A stretch of DNA of 64,000 nucleotides, taken from positions 1 through 64,000 of the forward strand of contig DAIUAM010000018.1 of NCBI GenBank assembly GCA_036847185.1, written 5' to 3'. This document shows, piece by piece, positions 32,099 to 40,191 of the stretch (position 1 is its first letter; the number at the start of each line of letters is the position of its first letter). A model generated the notes under the pieces. That model ran no database searches. It was not told where the DNA came from and worked only from the letters and a program-made list of their open reading frames with translations. Source of the stretch: UBA4738 sp002413305 (GTDB lineage: Bacteria; Actinomycetota; UBA4738). The position numbers were made by a program, and so were the translations under genes.

Positions 32099-34359
32099 GC
32101 CAGGTCGCCCCGCCCCGCCGGCTGACGCTCGCCAGTTCGATCGAGGCGGTCGACCGGCAGCTCGCCGGTCGACGGACCGGATCCCGGACGAAGGGCCCGC
32201 CCGCCGCCCTGGTGCTGGCCGCCGGGCTCGGCATCGAAACGGTCGGCGACCTGCTTCGGCATTACCCCCGGCGCTACATCGACCGGTCGGCAACGGTGCC
32301 CATCGGCGAACTGCGGTTCCGCCAAGGACAGGACGTGACGATCATCGGCCGCGTCCAGCGGGTCGACAAGCGGCTCACCCGCCGCCACCAGACGATGGTC
32401 ACGGTCGTCGTCCACGACGGAACGGGACGCTTGGAGCTGCCGTTCTTCAATCAGCCGTGGACCGCTTCCCTGTACCGGGAGGGGCTGGAGCTCGCGGTCA
32501 GCGGCCGCGCGGGGACCTACCGAGGCCGCCTCCAGCTCCAGAACCAGGAGCTCGAGGTCCTGCGCGGCGACGAGGCCGAGACCGTGCATACCGGGCGGAT
32601 CATCCCCGTCCATCGGGCGACCGAGGGTGTCTCGCCGCGGACCATCCGAGAGCTGGTCCACCGGGCCCTGCAACAGCTCGGCCGGATCCCGGAGCCCTTC
32701 CCCCCGGATGCGCTAGCGGGCGAGGGCTTGGTCGATGAGGACCGCGCCCTCCGCTGGATCCACTTCCCGGATGACGAAGAACAGCGGGTCCAGGCGATCG
32801 AGCGCCTGAAGTTCGACGAGCTATTCACGCTGGAGCTCGGGGTCGCCTACCGAAAGCACCGCATCGAACGGGCCGCCCGGGGCGTCGCGCACGATCCGGC
32901 CGGCGAGCCGGGGGAGCGGCTGCTGACGCACCTGCCGTTCGAACTGACCGCCGCCCAGCGCCGGGTCATGGCGGAGATCGCCTCGGACATGGCAGCGCCG
33001 AAGCCGATGAACCGGCTGCTTCAGGGCGACGTCGGTTCGGGAAAAACGGTGGTCGCGCTCCACGCTGCCCTGGTCGCCGTCGGGTCCGGCCACCAGGCCA
33101 CCATCATGGCGCCGACCGAGGTCCTGGCAGGGCAGCACCGCCGGAGCGTGGCCTCCCTCCTGGACCCGATCGGAGGCCGGGACCTGACCGCGGCCGCCGG
33201 GACGAAGCCGCTCGCCGACCCCGCCCAGGCCAGCCTGCTGGACGGGCCGTCCGACGAACCTGAGACCACCCCAGAGCCCGCCGTGGCCGGGAAGCCCATC
33301 ACGTACGCGCTGCTGACCGCCGCCGTCACCGGGAGGGACCGGCAGCGGGTGCTGGACGGGGTGGCGAACGGCGAGGTGGACCTCGTGGTGGGCACGCACG
33401 CACTGGTCCAGGAAGGCGTGACGTTCGCCGACCTCTCGCTGGCCGTGATCGACGAGCAGCACCGGTTCGGCGTGCACCAGCGGGTGCTCCTGAAGGAGAA
33501 GGGCGCCCATCCCGACGTGCTCATCATGACCGCCACGCCGATCCCGCGGACGCTGGCGCTCACCTACTACGGGGACCTCGACGTGAGCGTGCTGGACGAG
33601 CTGCCGGCCGGGCGCCGTCCCGTCCGGACCCACGTGGCGCGGGGAGAGCCGGAGCGGGCGCAGGCCTACCGGCTGGTCCGGGACGAAGTGGCCGCCGGGC
33701 GGCAGGCATTCGTGGTCTGCGCGGCCATCGACGAGGGCAACCGCCTGGAGGTCAAGGCGGCCGAAGCGGAAGCCGAGCGGCTCCAGAAGGACGTGTTCCC
33801 CGACCTGCGGATCGGGCTGCTCCACGGCCGGATGCGCCCCGCCGAGAAGGAGTCGGTGATGGCGTCGTTCCGCGATGGCCAGGCAGATCTGTTGATCGCC
33901 ACCACCGTGATCGAGGTGGGCGTCGACGTCCCGAACGCCACCGTCATGCTCGTGGAGAACGCCGAACGGTTCGGCCTGGCGCAGCTCCACCAGCTCCGGG
34001 GGCGGATCGGCCGGGCCGGGTTCGACTCGCACTGCGTGCTGTTCGACGAGAGCGGTCCCGACAACGAGGAGGCGCGGCAGCGACTGGAGGCGATGGCCGC
34101 GACCACGGACGGGTTCGTGCTGGCCGACGTCGACCTGCGCCTGCGCGGCGAAGGGACGTTGTTCGACATCAAGCAGGCGGGCATGCCGGACCTGAAGCTC
34201 GCCAAGCTCGCCGAGGATGCCGAGCTCGTGAAGCGGGCCCGGGTGCGGGCGTTCGAACTCATCGGCCGCGATCCCGACATGGACGTCCACCCGGAGCTGC
34301 TGGAGACGCTCCGGCAGGCCTTCCGGGGCGAGGCGATCGAGTGGCTGTTCCGCAGCTGA
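32095..34359 (+). CDS. recG: ATP-dependent DNA helicase RecG
   Basis: Remodels stalled replication forks and Holliday junctions. 754 residues; the GTG start lies in a GTGA overlap. N-terminal wedge/OB domain (VTIIGRVQRVDKR), Walker A GDVGSGKT (311-318), APTEVLAGQH, DEQHRFGVHQR (DExH motif II), TATPIPRTLALTYYGDLDVS, LLHGRMRP, IATTVIEVGVDVPNA and QLRGRIGRAG. An acidic insert of about 30 residues (around DPAQASLLDGPSDEPE) lies between motifs Ia and Ic, a loop longer than in E. coli RecG. Secure. Confidence 0.95.
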   Translation: MSQVAPPRRLTLASSIEAVDRQLAGRRTGSRTKGPPAALVLAAGLGIETVGDLLRHYPRRYIDRSATVPIGELRFRQGQDVTIIGRVQRVDKRLTRRHQTMVTVVVHDGTGRLELPFFNQPWTASLYREGLELAVSGRAGTYRGRLQLQNQELEVLRGDEAETVHTGRIIPVHRATEGVSPRTIRELVHRALQQLGRIPEPFPPDALAGEGLVDEDRALRWIHFPDDEEQRVQAIERLKFDELFTLELGVAYRKHRIERAARGVAHDPAGEPGERLLTHLPFELTAAQRRVMAEIASDMAAPKPMNRLLQGDVGSGKTVVALHAALVAVGSGHQATIMAPTEVLAGQHRRSVASLLDPIGGRDLTAAAGTKPLADPAQASLLDGPSDEPETTPEPAVAGKPITYALLTAAVTGRDRQRVLDGVANGEVDLVVGTHALVQEGVTFADLSLAVIDEQHRFGVHQRVLLKEKGAHPDVLIMTATPIPRTLALTYYGDLDVSVLDELPAGRRPVRTHVARGEPERAQAYRLVRDEVAAGRQAFVVCAAIDEGNRLEVKAAEAEAERLQKDVFPDLRIGLLHGRMRPAEKESVMASFRDGQADLLIATTVIEVGVDVPNATVMLVENAERFGLAQLHQLRGRIGRAGFDSHCVLFDESGPDNEEARQRLEAMAATTDGFVLADVDLRLRGEGTLFDIKQAGMPDLKLAKLAEDAELVKRARVRAFELIGRDPDMDVHPELLETLRQAFRGEAIEWLFRS

Positions 34360-34366
34360 GGTCCTG

Positions 34367-34912
34367 ATGAGGGTGATCGCCGGCTCCGCGAAAGGGGTCC
34401 GTCTGGCACATGTCCCCGCCGGGACCCGCCCCGTCTCGGACCGGGCCCGGGAGGGCCTGTTCTCGAGTCTCGGCCAGGGGGTGGTGGGAGCCCGGGTCCT
34501 GGACCTGTTCGCCGGGACCGGGGCGATGGGGATCGAAGCCCTCTCCCGAGGGGCGTCGAGCGCGTTGTTCGTCGACTCCTCGCCGGCGGCCGTCCGGGTG
34601 ATCGGCGAGAACCTCCGACGGGCCCGGAGGGTCTCCGCCGGCACGATCCGCCGGCAGGACGTCCGGCGGACGATTCGTCAGGATCCAGGGCAGTTCGACC
34701 TGGTGATCCTGGACCCGCCGTACGCCGTCCCGCCCACAGAGCTCGACGGGGTCATCAGCGAAATCGCAGGTCAGGGCGTGGTTTCGGCCGGCGGCAGGGT
34801 GGTCCTGACCCGGCCCGCGAAGGGTTACACGCCTGTGATTCCGTTAGACTGGCTGCTCGTCAAACGGCTTTCCTACGGCGAGGCCGTGATCGCCGTGTTC
34901 CAGATCCCGTAG
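34367..34912 (+). CDS. rsmD: 16S rRNA (guanine966-N2)-methyltransferase
   Basis: Methylates G966 of 16S rRNA. 181 residues, SAM-dependent Rossmann fold: MRVIAGSAKGVRL at the start, PVSDRAREGLFSSLG, the SAM loop LDLFAGTGAMGIEALSRGA and the catalytic DPPY in LVILDPPYAVPP. Starts 7 bases after recG and is followed by coaD, the standard neighbourhood. Confidence 0.93.
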   Translation: MRVIAGSAKGVRLAHVPAGTRPVSDRAREGLFSSLGQGVVGARVLDLFAGTGAMGIEALSRGASSALFVDSSPAAVRVIGENLRRARRVSAGTIRRQDVRRTIRQDPGQFDLVILDPPYAVPPTELDGVISEIAGQGVVSAGGRVVLTRPAKGYTPVIPLDWLLVKRLSYGEAVIAVFQIP

Positions 34913-34935
34913 ATCGCACAGGAGGGCATCTGCAG

Positions 34936-35427
34936 GTGGGTCTCACCGCGCTGTGTCCGGGGACCTTCGACCCCGTTACCAACGGCCATCTCGATATCAT
35001 CCAGCGGGCCAGCCGCTGCTTCGACATGGTCGCCGTCGGGGTGCTCGAGAACCCCGGCAAGGAGCCCCTGTTCTCGGTCGAGGAGCGGGTGGCCATGTTG
35101 AAGGAGGCGCTGGCGGAGGTGCCGAACGTCGAGATCGCCTCGTTCTCCGGGCTGCTCGTCGACTACGCGAGGGAACGGGGGACGACGATCGTGGTGAAGG
35201 GCCTCCGAGCGGTCACCGACTTCGACTACGAGCTGCAGATGGCTCAGATGAACAGTCAGATGGGCGGGGTGGAGACGTTCTTCGTCTCGACCAGCCCGCA
35301 GTGGTCCTACCTCTCCTCGTCGCTGATCAAGGAAGTGGTGCGCTTCGGCGGCGACGTGTCCAGGCTCGTCCCGCCGGTGGTCCTGGAGCGCCTGCAGGAG
35401 AAGCTGGCCGGGATGAGGGGTGACTGA
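34936..35427 (+). CDS. coaD: Phosphopantetheine adenylyltransferase
   Basis: Fourth step of coenzyme A synthesis, forming dephospho-CoA. 163 residues; GTG 34936 with AGGAGG 11 bases upstream. Nucleotidyltransferase motif PGTFDPVTNGHLDII (T/HxGH), then KGLRAVTDFDYELQMAQMN and the STSPQWSYLSSSLIKEV (ISSTxxR-like) site. Part of the recG-rsmD-coaD-rpmF cluster. Confidence 0.95.
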   Translation: MGLTALCPGTFDPVTNGHLDIIQRASRCFDMVAVGVLENPGKEPLFSVEERVAMLKEALAEVPNVEIASFSGLLVDYARERGTTIVVKGLRAVTDFDYELQMAQMNSQMGGVETFFVSTSPQWSYLSSSLIKEVVRFGGDVSRLVPPVVLERLQEKLAGMRGD

Positions 35428-35430
35428 GGC

Positions 35431-35946
35431 GTGGACCTGAGCGCGAGGATGCAGCAGATCGAGGAGCTGATCGAGGAGGCGAAGTCCATGCCGCTCTCCT
35501 CCAGCGTGCTGGTGAACAAGCAGGAGATCCTCGAACTGCTCGACGCGGCCAAGCACGAGCTTCCCGAAGAGGTGAAACAGGCCCGGTGGATCGTGAAGGA
35601 CCGGGAGGAGCTTATGGCCAAGGCCCGGCGGGACGGGGAGGCCATCGTGCAGCGCGCCCACCATGAGCAGGCCCGCCTGGTCTCCGAGGAGGAGGTCGTC
35701 CGGGCGGCGAACGAGGAGGCCGAGCGGCTCCTGGCGGACGCCCGCGAGCAGGCCCGCCTGATCCGCCTGGAGGCCGAGGACTACGTGGATGCCAAGCTCG
35801 CCCAGTTCGAGATCGCCCTGGACAAGACGCGGTCGGAGCTGGAGAAGTCGATCGGGCAAGTGCAGCGCGGCCGGGAGAAGCTGCGCGGCGTCTCCCCGGC
35901 CCAGGAGGAGTTCGGCGGCGAGGAGTACGCGGAGGAGGAGGCGTGA
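35431..35946 (+). CDS. Coiled-coil protein of DivIVA/AtpF-like type
   Basis: 171 residues, almost wholly helical and charged: long heptad-like stretches such as EEVKQARWIVKDREELMAKA and EEAERLLADAREQARLIRLEAE, ending in an acidic FGGEEYAEEEA. Actinobacteria keep such a gene between coaD and yceD, often labelled cell division initiation or ATP synthase B-like protein; the role is unproven. GTG start three bases after coaD, four-base overlap with yceD, so it is in the operon. Confidence 0.8.
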   Translation: MDLSARMQQIEELIEEAKSMPLSSSVLVNKQEILELLDAAKHELPEEVKQARWIVKDREELMAKARRDGEAIVQRAHHEQARLVSEEEVVRAANEEAERLLADAREQARLIRLEAEDYVDAKLAQFEIALDKTRSELEKSIGQVQRGREKLRGVSPAQEEFGGEEYAEEEA

Positions 35947-36488
35947 CAGCCGTGGCGATCGAGCTCGACGTCCGAGACCTCGTCGGCCAGCCGGGAGCCT
36001 CCCGCGCCGTTCGGGTGGCCGAACACGTCCCCGGGCTGGCCACCCCGCTGGCCACCGTTCCCGAAGAGCGGCCCGTCGGGGCCGAGCTGCTGCTGGAGAG
36101 CGTGGTCGAGGGCGTGCTGGTGAGCGGTCCGATCGAGGGCGTCATGACCATGCACTGCGCGCGCTGCCTGAAGCCGTTCGAGACGCAGTTCCACCTGCCG
36201 GTACAAGAGCTGTTCGCCTTCGGGGCGAGCCCCGACGACGACGAATACCCGCTGGTCGAGGGGTTCCTCGACCTCGAACCGATGATCCGTGACGCCGTGG
36301 TCTTGGCCATGCCGTTCTCCCCGCTGTGCCGGGAAGACTGCCTCGGCCTGTGCGCACGGTGCGGAGGCGACCGCAACCTGGGCGAGTGTGCCTGCGAGCC
36401 GGAGTCCGACCCCCGCTGGTCCGTGCTGCGGGACCTGGATCTGGACCTGGATCTGGACCTGCCCGACGGGCCGGGTTCACCGGGCTGA
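35943..36488 (+). CDS. yceD: YceD/DUF177 family protein
   Basis: 181 residues. DUF177 proteins precede rpmF in most bacteria and affect 23S rRNA accumulation; that position is kept here (41 bases before rpmF). Conserved centre GVMTMHCARCLKPFETQFHLPVQE with a CxxC, then PLCREDCLGLCARCGGDRNLGEC with further cysteines suggesting a zinc site. The C-terminus has a run of five Asp-Leu pairs encoded by a 12-base tandem repeat, likely variable in length. GTG start overlaps the previous stop. Confidence 0.88.
   Translation: MTAVAIELDVRDLVGQPGASRAVRVAEHVPGLATPLATVPEERPVGAELLLESVVEGVLVSGPIEGVMTMHCARCLKPFETQFHLPVQELFAFGASPDDDEYPLVEGFLDLEPMIRDAVVLAMPFSPLCREDCLGLCARCGGDRNLGECACEPESDPRWSVLRDLDLDLDLDLPDGPGSPG
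36435..36458 (+). repeat. 12-base tandem repeat inside yceD
   Basis: CTGGATCTGGAC occurs twice in a row (36435-36446, 36447-36458) and continues as CTG, encoding (Asp-Leu) repeats at the protein C-terminus. Likely slippage-derived; no frame change. Confidence 0.6.
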
Positions 36489-36529
36489 GCGGACCGTCGG
36501 ACCACGAACGATACGAGAGGAGCGAAACC

Positions 36530-36709
36530 GTGCCAACGCCCAAACGGAAGATGGGCCGCGCGCCCACCCGGCAGCGGGCTTCCCAGTGGAAGGCCACGCC
36601 GCCGACGTACGCGGAATGCCCGCAGTGCCACCAGCCGAAGCTCCCGCACCGCGTGTGCGCGAATTGCGGCTACTACGCGGGACGGCAGGCGATCGAGGTC
36701 GAAGAGTAG
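36530..36709 (+). CDS. rpmF: 50S ribosomal protein L32 (zinc-binding form)
   Basis: 59 residues from GTG 36530, preceded by GAGAGGAG. Typical start MPTPKRKMGRAPTRQR and zinc ribbon with Cys30/Cys33 (CPQC) and Cys43/Cys46 (CANC). It retains all four cysteines, so it is the zinc-dependent paralog. Sits between yceD and rnc as usual. Confidence 0.95.
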   Translation: MPTPKRKMGRAPTRQRASQWKATPPTYAECPQCHQPKLPHRVCANCGYYAGRQAIEVEE

Positions 36710-36726
36710 AAGCGGGAGGTCGAAGG

Positions 36727-37434
36727 GTGACGCGGGAGCCGACGCCCCTCGAGCGGGCCCTCGCGGTGCGGTTCGAGGACGCCTCCATGCTGGAAGCGGC
36801 CCTCACCCACCGCTCGTTCGCGTTCGAGCAGGGTTCGCCCGTCACCAACGAGCGCCTGGAGTTCCTGGGCGACGCCGTCCTGGGGCTGGTCATCACCGAC
36901 ATGGCCTACCGCGAGTTCACCGACCTCTCGGAGGGCGAGCTGGCCAAGCTTCGAGCGGCCATGGTGAACATGACCATGCTGGCAGAGGTGGCACGGGGCC
37001 TTCGGCTCGGCGACCAGATCCTGCTCGGGCGCGGTGAGGAGCTGTCGGGAGGCCGGGACAAGGCGAGCATCCTGGCCGACGGGTTCGAAGCCGTGATCGG
37101 CGCGATCTATCTGGACCTCGGCCTGGACGCCGTGCACACCTTGCTCCGCCGCCTCTTCTGGCCCCGCATGTCCGCGTACGCGCGGGGTGAGGGCGACCGT
37201 GACTACAAGACCATCCTCCAGGAGGTCGCCGCGCAGGATCTTGGGCGGGTGCCGGAGTACCGGGTCCGGGAGCGTGGGCCGGACCACGAGAAGGAGTTCA
37301 CGGCCACCGTGTTCCTGGCCGGCCGGGAGTTCGGCCGCGGGACCGGCCGTTCGAAGAAGGAGGCCGAACAGGGCGCGGCCCGTGAGGCCTACCGCCGTCT
37401 GGACTCCGGCGTCACCTTGGGCGAGGAGACGTAG
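36727..37434 (+). CDS. rnc: Ribonuclease III
   Basis: Cleaves double-stranded RNA in rRNA and mRNA processing. 235 residues from GTG 36727 (GGGAGG upstream). RNase III signature NERLEFLGDAVL (41-52) with the acidic metal ligands, second acidic site ILADGFEAVIGAIYLD, and the C-terminal dsRNA-binding domain DYKTILQEVAAQ ... GRSKKEAEQGAAREAY. The G of its TAG stop is the first base of the mutM GTG. Confidence 0.95.
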   Translation: MTREPTPLERALAVRFEDASMLEAALTHRSFAFEQGSPVTNERLEFLGDAVLGLVITDMAYREFTDLSEGELAKLRAAMVNMTMLAEVARGLRLGDQILLGRGEELSGGRDKASILADGFEAVIGAIYLDLGLDAVHTLLRRLFWPRMSAYARGEGDRDYKTILQEVAAQDLGRVPEYRVRERGPDHEKEFTATVFLAGREFGRGTGRSKKEAEQGAAREAYRRLDSGVTLGEET

Positions 37435-38276
37435 TGGAGCTCCCCGAGGTGGAGGTGATGCGCCGCGACCTGGAGAAGGAAGTCGTCGGCAGGCGCATCA
37501 GGGAGGTCGAGGTGCGCCCGCAGCGGAACGCGATGCGCATCATCCGACGCCATGCCCGGCGCAAGGAATTCTCCGACCGCCTGGCCGGCAAGAAGATCAC
37601 GAAGGTCGACCGCAAGGGGAAGTACGTGCTGCTGTACCTGGACGGCGGCGACGTCCTGGTGGTGCACTTCGGCATGTCCGGCCAGTTCCTGCGGGGAACG
37701 AAGCGCCAGGTGCTTCCCCAGCACACGCACATCGTGATCGAGTTCCAGCAGGGTGGCGACCTGCGCTACGTCGACCCGCGGACCTTCGGGGAGCTGTTCG
37801 TCACCTCTGTCGGCGAGCTCGGCACGATCCGCGAGCTCGACCATATCGCCATCGATCCGCTGGAGGACACGTTCACGTGGCAGCAGTTCTCGAACGAGCT
37901 GGCCCGGCGGGCGGCGAAGCTGAAGCCGCTGCTGATGGACCAGCGGTTCGTGTCCGGCCTGGGCAACATCTACTCGGACGAGGTCTTGTTCGCCGCCGGC
38001 CTCCGCCACGACCGCATGAGCGACTCCTTGTCTTCGCAGGAGGTCCGGCGTCTGTACCGGGCCATGCGCGAGGTGATCCAGGACTCGATCCGGTTCCGGG
38101 GGACCACGCTGGACGACGAAGCGTACGTGGACCTGTTCGGCAAGCCTGGGGAGTTCCAGACGGAGCTGAAGGTGTACGGGCGTCGCGGGCTGGCCTGCCG
38201 ACGGTGCCGGACCCCGATCGTCGTGGAGAAGATCGGCGGGCGGAACAGCTACTACTGCCCGCAGTGCCAGAGCTGA
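37434..38276 (+). CDS. mutM: Formamidopyrimidine-DNA glycosylase family protein lacking the N-terminal proline
   Basis: Base-excision repair of 8-oxoguanine-type damage. 280 residues, with VDRKGKYVLLYL (Lys of the active site), HFGMSGQFLRG, FVSGLGNIYSDEVLF and the C-terminal zinc finger CRRCRTPIVVEKIGGRNSYYCPQC. The family starts M-P-E-L-P-E-V-E and uses the exposed Pro as nucleophile; here the GTG start gives M-E-L-P-E-V-E with no Pro and no other in-frame start upstream. Either this lineage uses another chemistry or the protein has lost glycosylase activity. Its last 34 bases are repeated at 46497-46530, probably an integration site. Confidence 0.88.
   Translation: MELPEVEVMRRDLEKEVVGRRIREVEVRPQRNAMRIIRRHARRKEFSDRLAGKKITKVDRKGKYVLLYLDGGDVLVVHFGMSGQFLRGTKRQVLPQHTHIVIEFQQGGDLRYVDPRTFGELFVTSVGELGTIRELDHIAIDPLEDTFTWQQFSNELARRAAKLKPLLMDQRFVSGLGNIYSDEVLFAAGLRHDRMSDSLSSQEVRRLYRAMREVIQDSIRFRGTTLDDEAYVDLFGKPGEFQTELKVYGRRGLACRRCRTPIVVEKIGGRNSYYCPQCQS
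38243..38276 (+). repeat. Left copy of 34-bp direct repeat (attL-like), 3' end of mutM
   Basis: Runs from GAACAGCTAC to the mutM stop TGA. The second copy is at 46497-46530 in the same orientation with two mismatches (C/T at 38249 and C/T at 38258), both silent in the mutM frame. Homology stops sharply on both sides. Confidence 0.85.
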
Positions 38277-38627
38277 GCCTCTGACCTGCGGCGATGCGAC
38301 CTCCGGCGGGCGGCTGCTAAGTATCTGCTAAGAGGCGGTCTGGAGAAGTGGGCTGCGCTTTCATTGGGTTGAGAGTAAGGGCCGCCTAGGAAGGTCCCCG
38401 GGAGTCTCGAGGAGCCTTGAAGGCCCTCGCGTGAGCATCCGTGAGGATCTACACCTGGCTGTGGGCGGACTGGACCCTAGCGACTCCGGCCTCCACAATG
38501 GTGGCGATGACGCGGTTGTGGCATTGGGTTCAGAGGCACGGAGCGAGCGGGCGGAGAATCCGCGGCACGGTGCCGCGTTTGCCAGCAGACCTGGACTCGG
38601 GCATCAGGCCCGGAGGACAATCCGAGC
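38277..38627. other. Non-coding left end of the island
   Basis: 351 bases between the mutM stop and the HIRAN gene. No convincing gene; short open frames are shadows. It holds the element-end motif GCTAAGTATCTGCTAAG (38316-38332). GGAGGACAA (38612-38620) near its end is the ribosome-binding site of the next gene. I see no tRNA or terminator in it. Confidence 0.5.
38316..38332 (+). repeat. Island-end motif, left copy (GCTAAG-T-ATCTGCTAA)
   Basis: GCTAAGTATCTGCTAAG lies 40 bases inside the left repeat. A related sequence, GCTAAGACATCTGCTAAAA, lies at 46364-46382, 115 bases inside the right repeat. The two blocks GCTAAG and ATCTGCTAA are identical in both; the spacer differs by one base. Could be recombinase arm-binding sites or simply the ends of a lost gene. 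Confidence 0.45.
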
Positions 38628-39206
38628 ATGCTCGAGCTCGATGCGTGCTGGGTGGAGCATGAGGACTGGCGTGGGTTCGTCCTGACGGTGAGCGTCCCCG
38701 AGCTCGTCGAGCGCCACGCTTTCCGGACCTTCGTCGCCGGTGTGGCCCATCGCCTCGCGGAGGCCCAGGGTCCCGCGTTTGCGCCGGGATCCTCCTTGGA
38801 GCTCCGCCCTGAGCCGGACAACCCGTTCGATCGGCAAGCCGTGGCGGTCTGGGACTCCGACGGGATCACCCAGGCCGGCTACATCCCGCGGGCCGTCGCC
38901 GCGGAGCTGCACCACCTGGAGGGCGCCGGGGCGGCGATCGTGCTGGACGAGGTGCTGGAGGACGGCCGCCGGGTGGGGATCGGGATCCTGGTCGCGCACG
39001 AGGAGATCGTCCCTCGCGTGGTCGAGCAGTGCGGCCATGGCCGCCACGAGGCCAACGTGCTTCGCCGGCGGGCCCTCAGCTACCGCGATCTGGACCGGAT
39101 CCACGCCACGGCCGTGACCGACGGCCCGATGGAGCAGATGGCCCGGGCCCTGGAGGAGCTCCAGGCGCGGGACTCCCGGCCCGACCAGAATTCAGCTCCA
39201 GGCTGA
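38628..39206 (+). CDS. HIRAN-domain protein
   Basis: 192 residues from ATG 38628 with GGAGG eleven bases upstream. The centre LRPEPDNPFDRQAVAVWDSD, with QAGYIPRAVAAEL, is the HIRAN pattern (hydrophobic-E-NPxDxxAxxV...GYIP), a DNA-end or damaged-DNA binding module first known in HLTF/Rad5-type helicases and present as stand-alone bacterial proteins. The C-terminal half (VEQCGHGRHEANVLRRRALSYRDLD) is not recognised. No helicase partner is adjacent. The last 15 bases overlap the convergent gene. Confidence 0.75.
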   Translation: MLELDACWVEHEDWRGFVLTVSVPELVERHAFRTFVAGVAHRLAEAQGPAFAPGSSLELRPEPDNPFDRQAVAVWDSDGITQAGYIPRAVAAELHHLEGAGAAIVLDEVLEDGRRVGIGILVAHEEIVPRVVEQCGHGRHEANVLRRRALSYRDLDRIHATAVTDGPMEQMARALEELQARDSRPDQNSAPG

Positions 39207-39884
39207 CAGCGCGTAAAGGCGGAGTCCGGCGGCGCCGTCCTTCAGCGTCACCCGGAGCTCGTCTCGGTCGTTCAGTCGGTGCAGCTCCGCCACGATCCGT
39301 TCGACCATGTCACCAAAGGCCCGGAGGTCGCCGACCGTCTCCCGGATCGACTCCTCCGAGAAGTCACCGGACCAGGGAGGGTTCGCGAGCCGCACCACCG
39401 GCCCGTCGCCCTCGGTGAGCCTGAAGGAGTGCGTCAAGCCGGGCTTGTCCGTGTTCACGTTGAGCACGCGGAACTCGTGGGCGAAGCAACACCGCAAGGC
39501 GTACAAGGCGAGCCTCTCGTCGGAGAGGAGGTCAGTGAACAGCTCCAGCGCCCGGACGAAGGCCCTGGAATCCGTCGAGCGTGCGCCGGCGGGCCGGAAG
39601 CACTTGCCGATCTGCTCGAGCAGGACCATGTACCCGATGGACCCGAGCCAGTAGCCCGGACTCGCAGCCCGGACCGTCTGTCCGGTGAGCAGGTCCCGAC
39701 CCGTGGCGTGTCGGGCGTCTGTCAGGGCCCCCGTGAAGGTCGAGTAGTCCCGCCTGCCCACGGTCAAAGGCTGCGGGGTGATGTGTCTCCGGATTGCCTC
39801 CTGGTCGTTGATGTGCCCACGATAGTTCCGCTCAGGCCGCCCGTGCGTGAAACATATCTTTTGCGACCAGGCCTGCGCGGCCAC
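39192..39884 (-). CDS. Uncharacterised protein with HEPN-like RxxxxH motif
   Basis: 230 residues if the GTG at 39884 is used; no Shine-Dalgarno is seen and a later start is possible. Helical region DERLALYALRCCFAHEFRVL contains R-x4-H (RCCFAH), the form of the catalytic motif of HEPN RNases, preceded by two predicted helices as in that fold. The downstream part (THSFRLTEGDGPVVRLANPPWSGDF, then LRAFGDMVERIVAELHRL) looks like a conserved domain seen in actinobacterial hypotheticals. Function is not established; an RNase or toxin role is inference only. Convergent with the HIRAN gene. Confidence 0.6.
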   Translation of the reverse strand: MAAQAWSQKICFTHGRPERNYRGHINDQEAIRRHITPQPLTVGRRDYSTFTGALTDARHATGRDLLTGQTVRAASPGYWLGSIGYMVLLEQIGKCFRPAGARSTDSRAFVRALELFTDLLSDERLALYALRCCFAHEFRVLNVNTDKPGLTHSFRLTEGDGPVVRLANPPWSGDFSEESIRETVGDLRAFGDMVERIVAELHRLNDRDELRVTLKDGAAGLRLYALSAWS

Positions 39885-39946
39885 TCTAGGCGCTCATCCC
39901 CGAGAGAGGTGGCAACCTGACGTGGGGCATTCAGCGGCACGAGGCT

Positions 39947-40191
39947 ATGCTCGGGGCGGTGGTCTTTCCCTCGGTCATGGTGGCCATCGTGCTGGTCGTG
40001 CGGCGATCGTCCGATGCCCCGATCCGCTTCACTGGTTCATGGGGGGTCCTGGTCAACTGTGCCGTGCTCGTGGCCTCTTCTCCACCTCGTACACGCGTGG
40101 AGCAGCCGCGCTCTTCTACGGGGCCTCGCTGCTGGTGGACGCTTGGCGTGGCCGCCGCGATCGCCGAGGTGCCCCCGTGGTTCTGGCCTGA
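39947..40191 (+). pseudogene. Decayed small membrane-protein gene
   Basis: One frame gives MLGAVVFPSVMVAIVLVVRR ... GSWGVLVNCAVLV; the next frame continues sensibly with GLFSTSYTRGAAALFYGAS, LLVDAWRG. The two join around 40068-40072 with one base restored. The combined product looks like a small membrane protein of two or three segments; I have a memory of actinobacterial hypotheticals with YTRxAAxLFYGxSML, not verified. After AWRG the homology-like pattern breaks again. Treated as a remnant. Confidence 0.4.
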
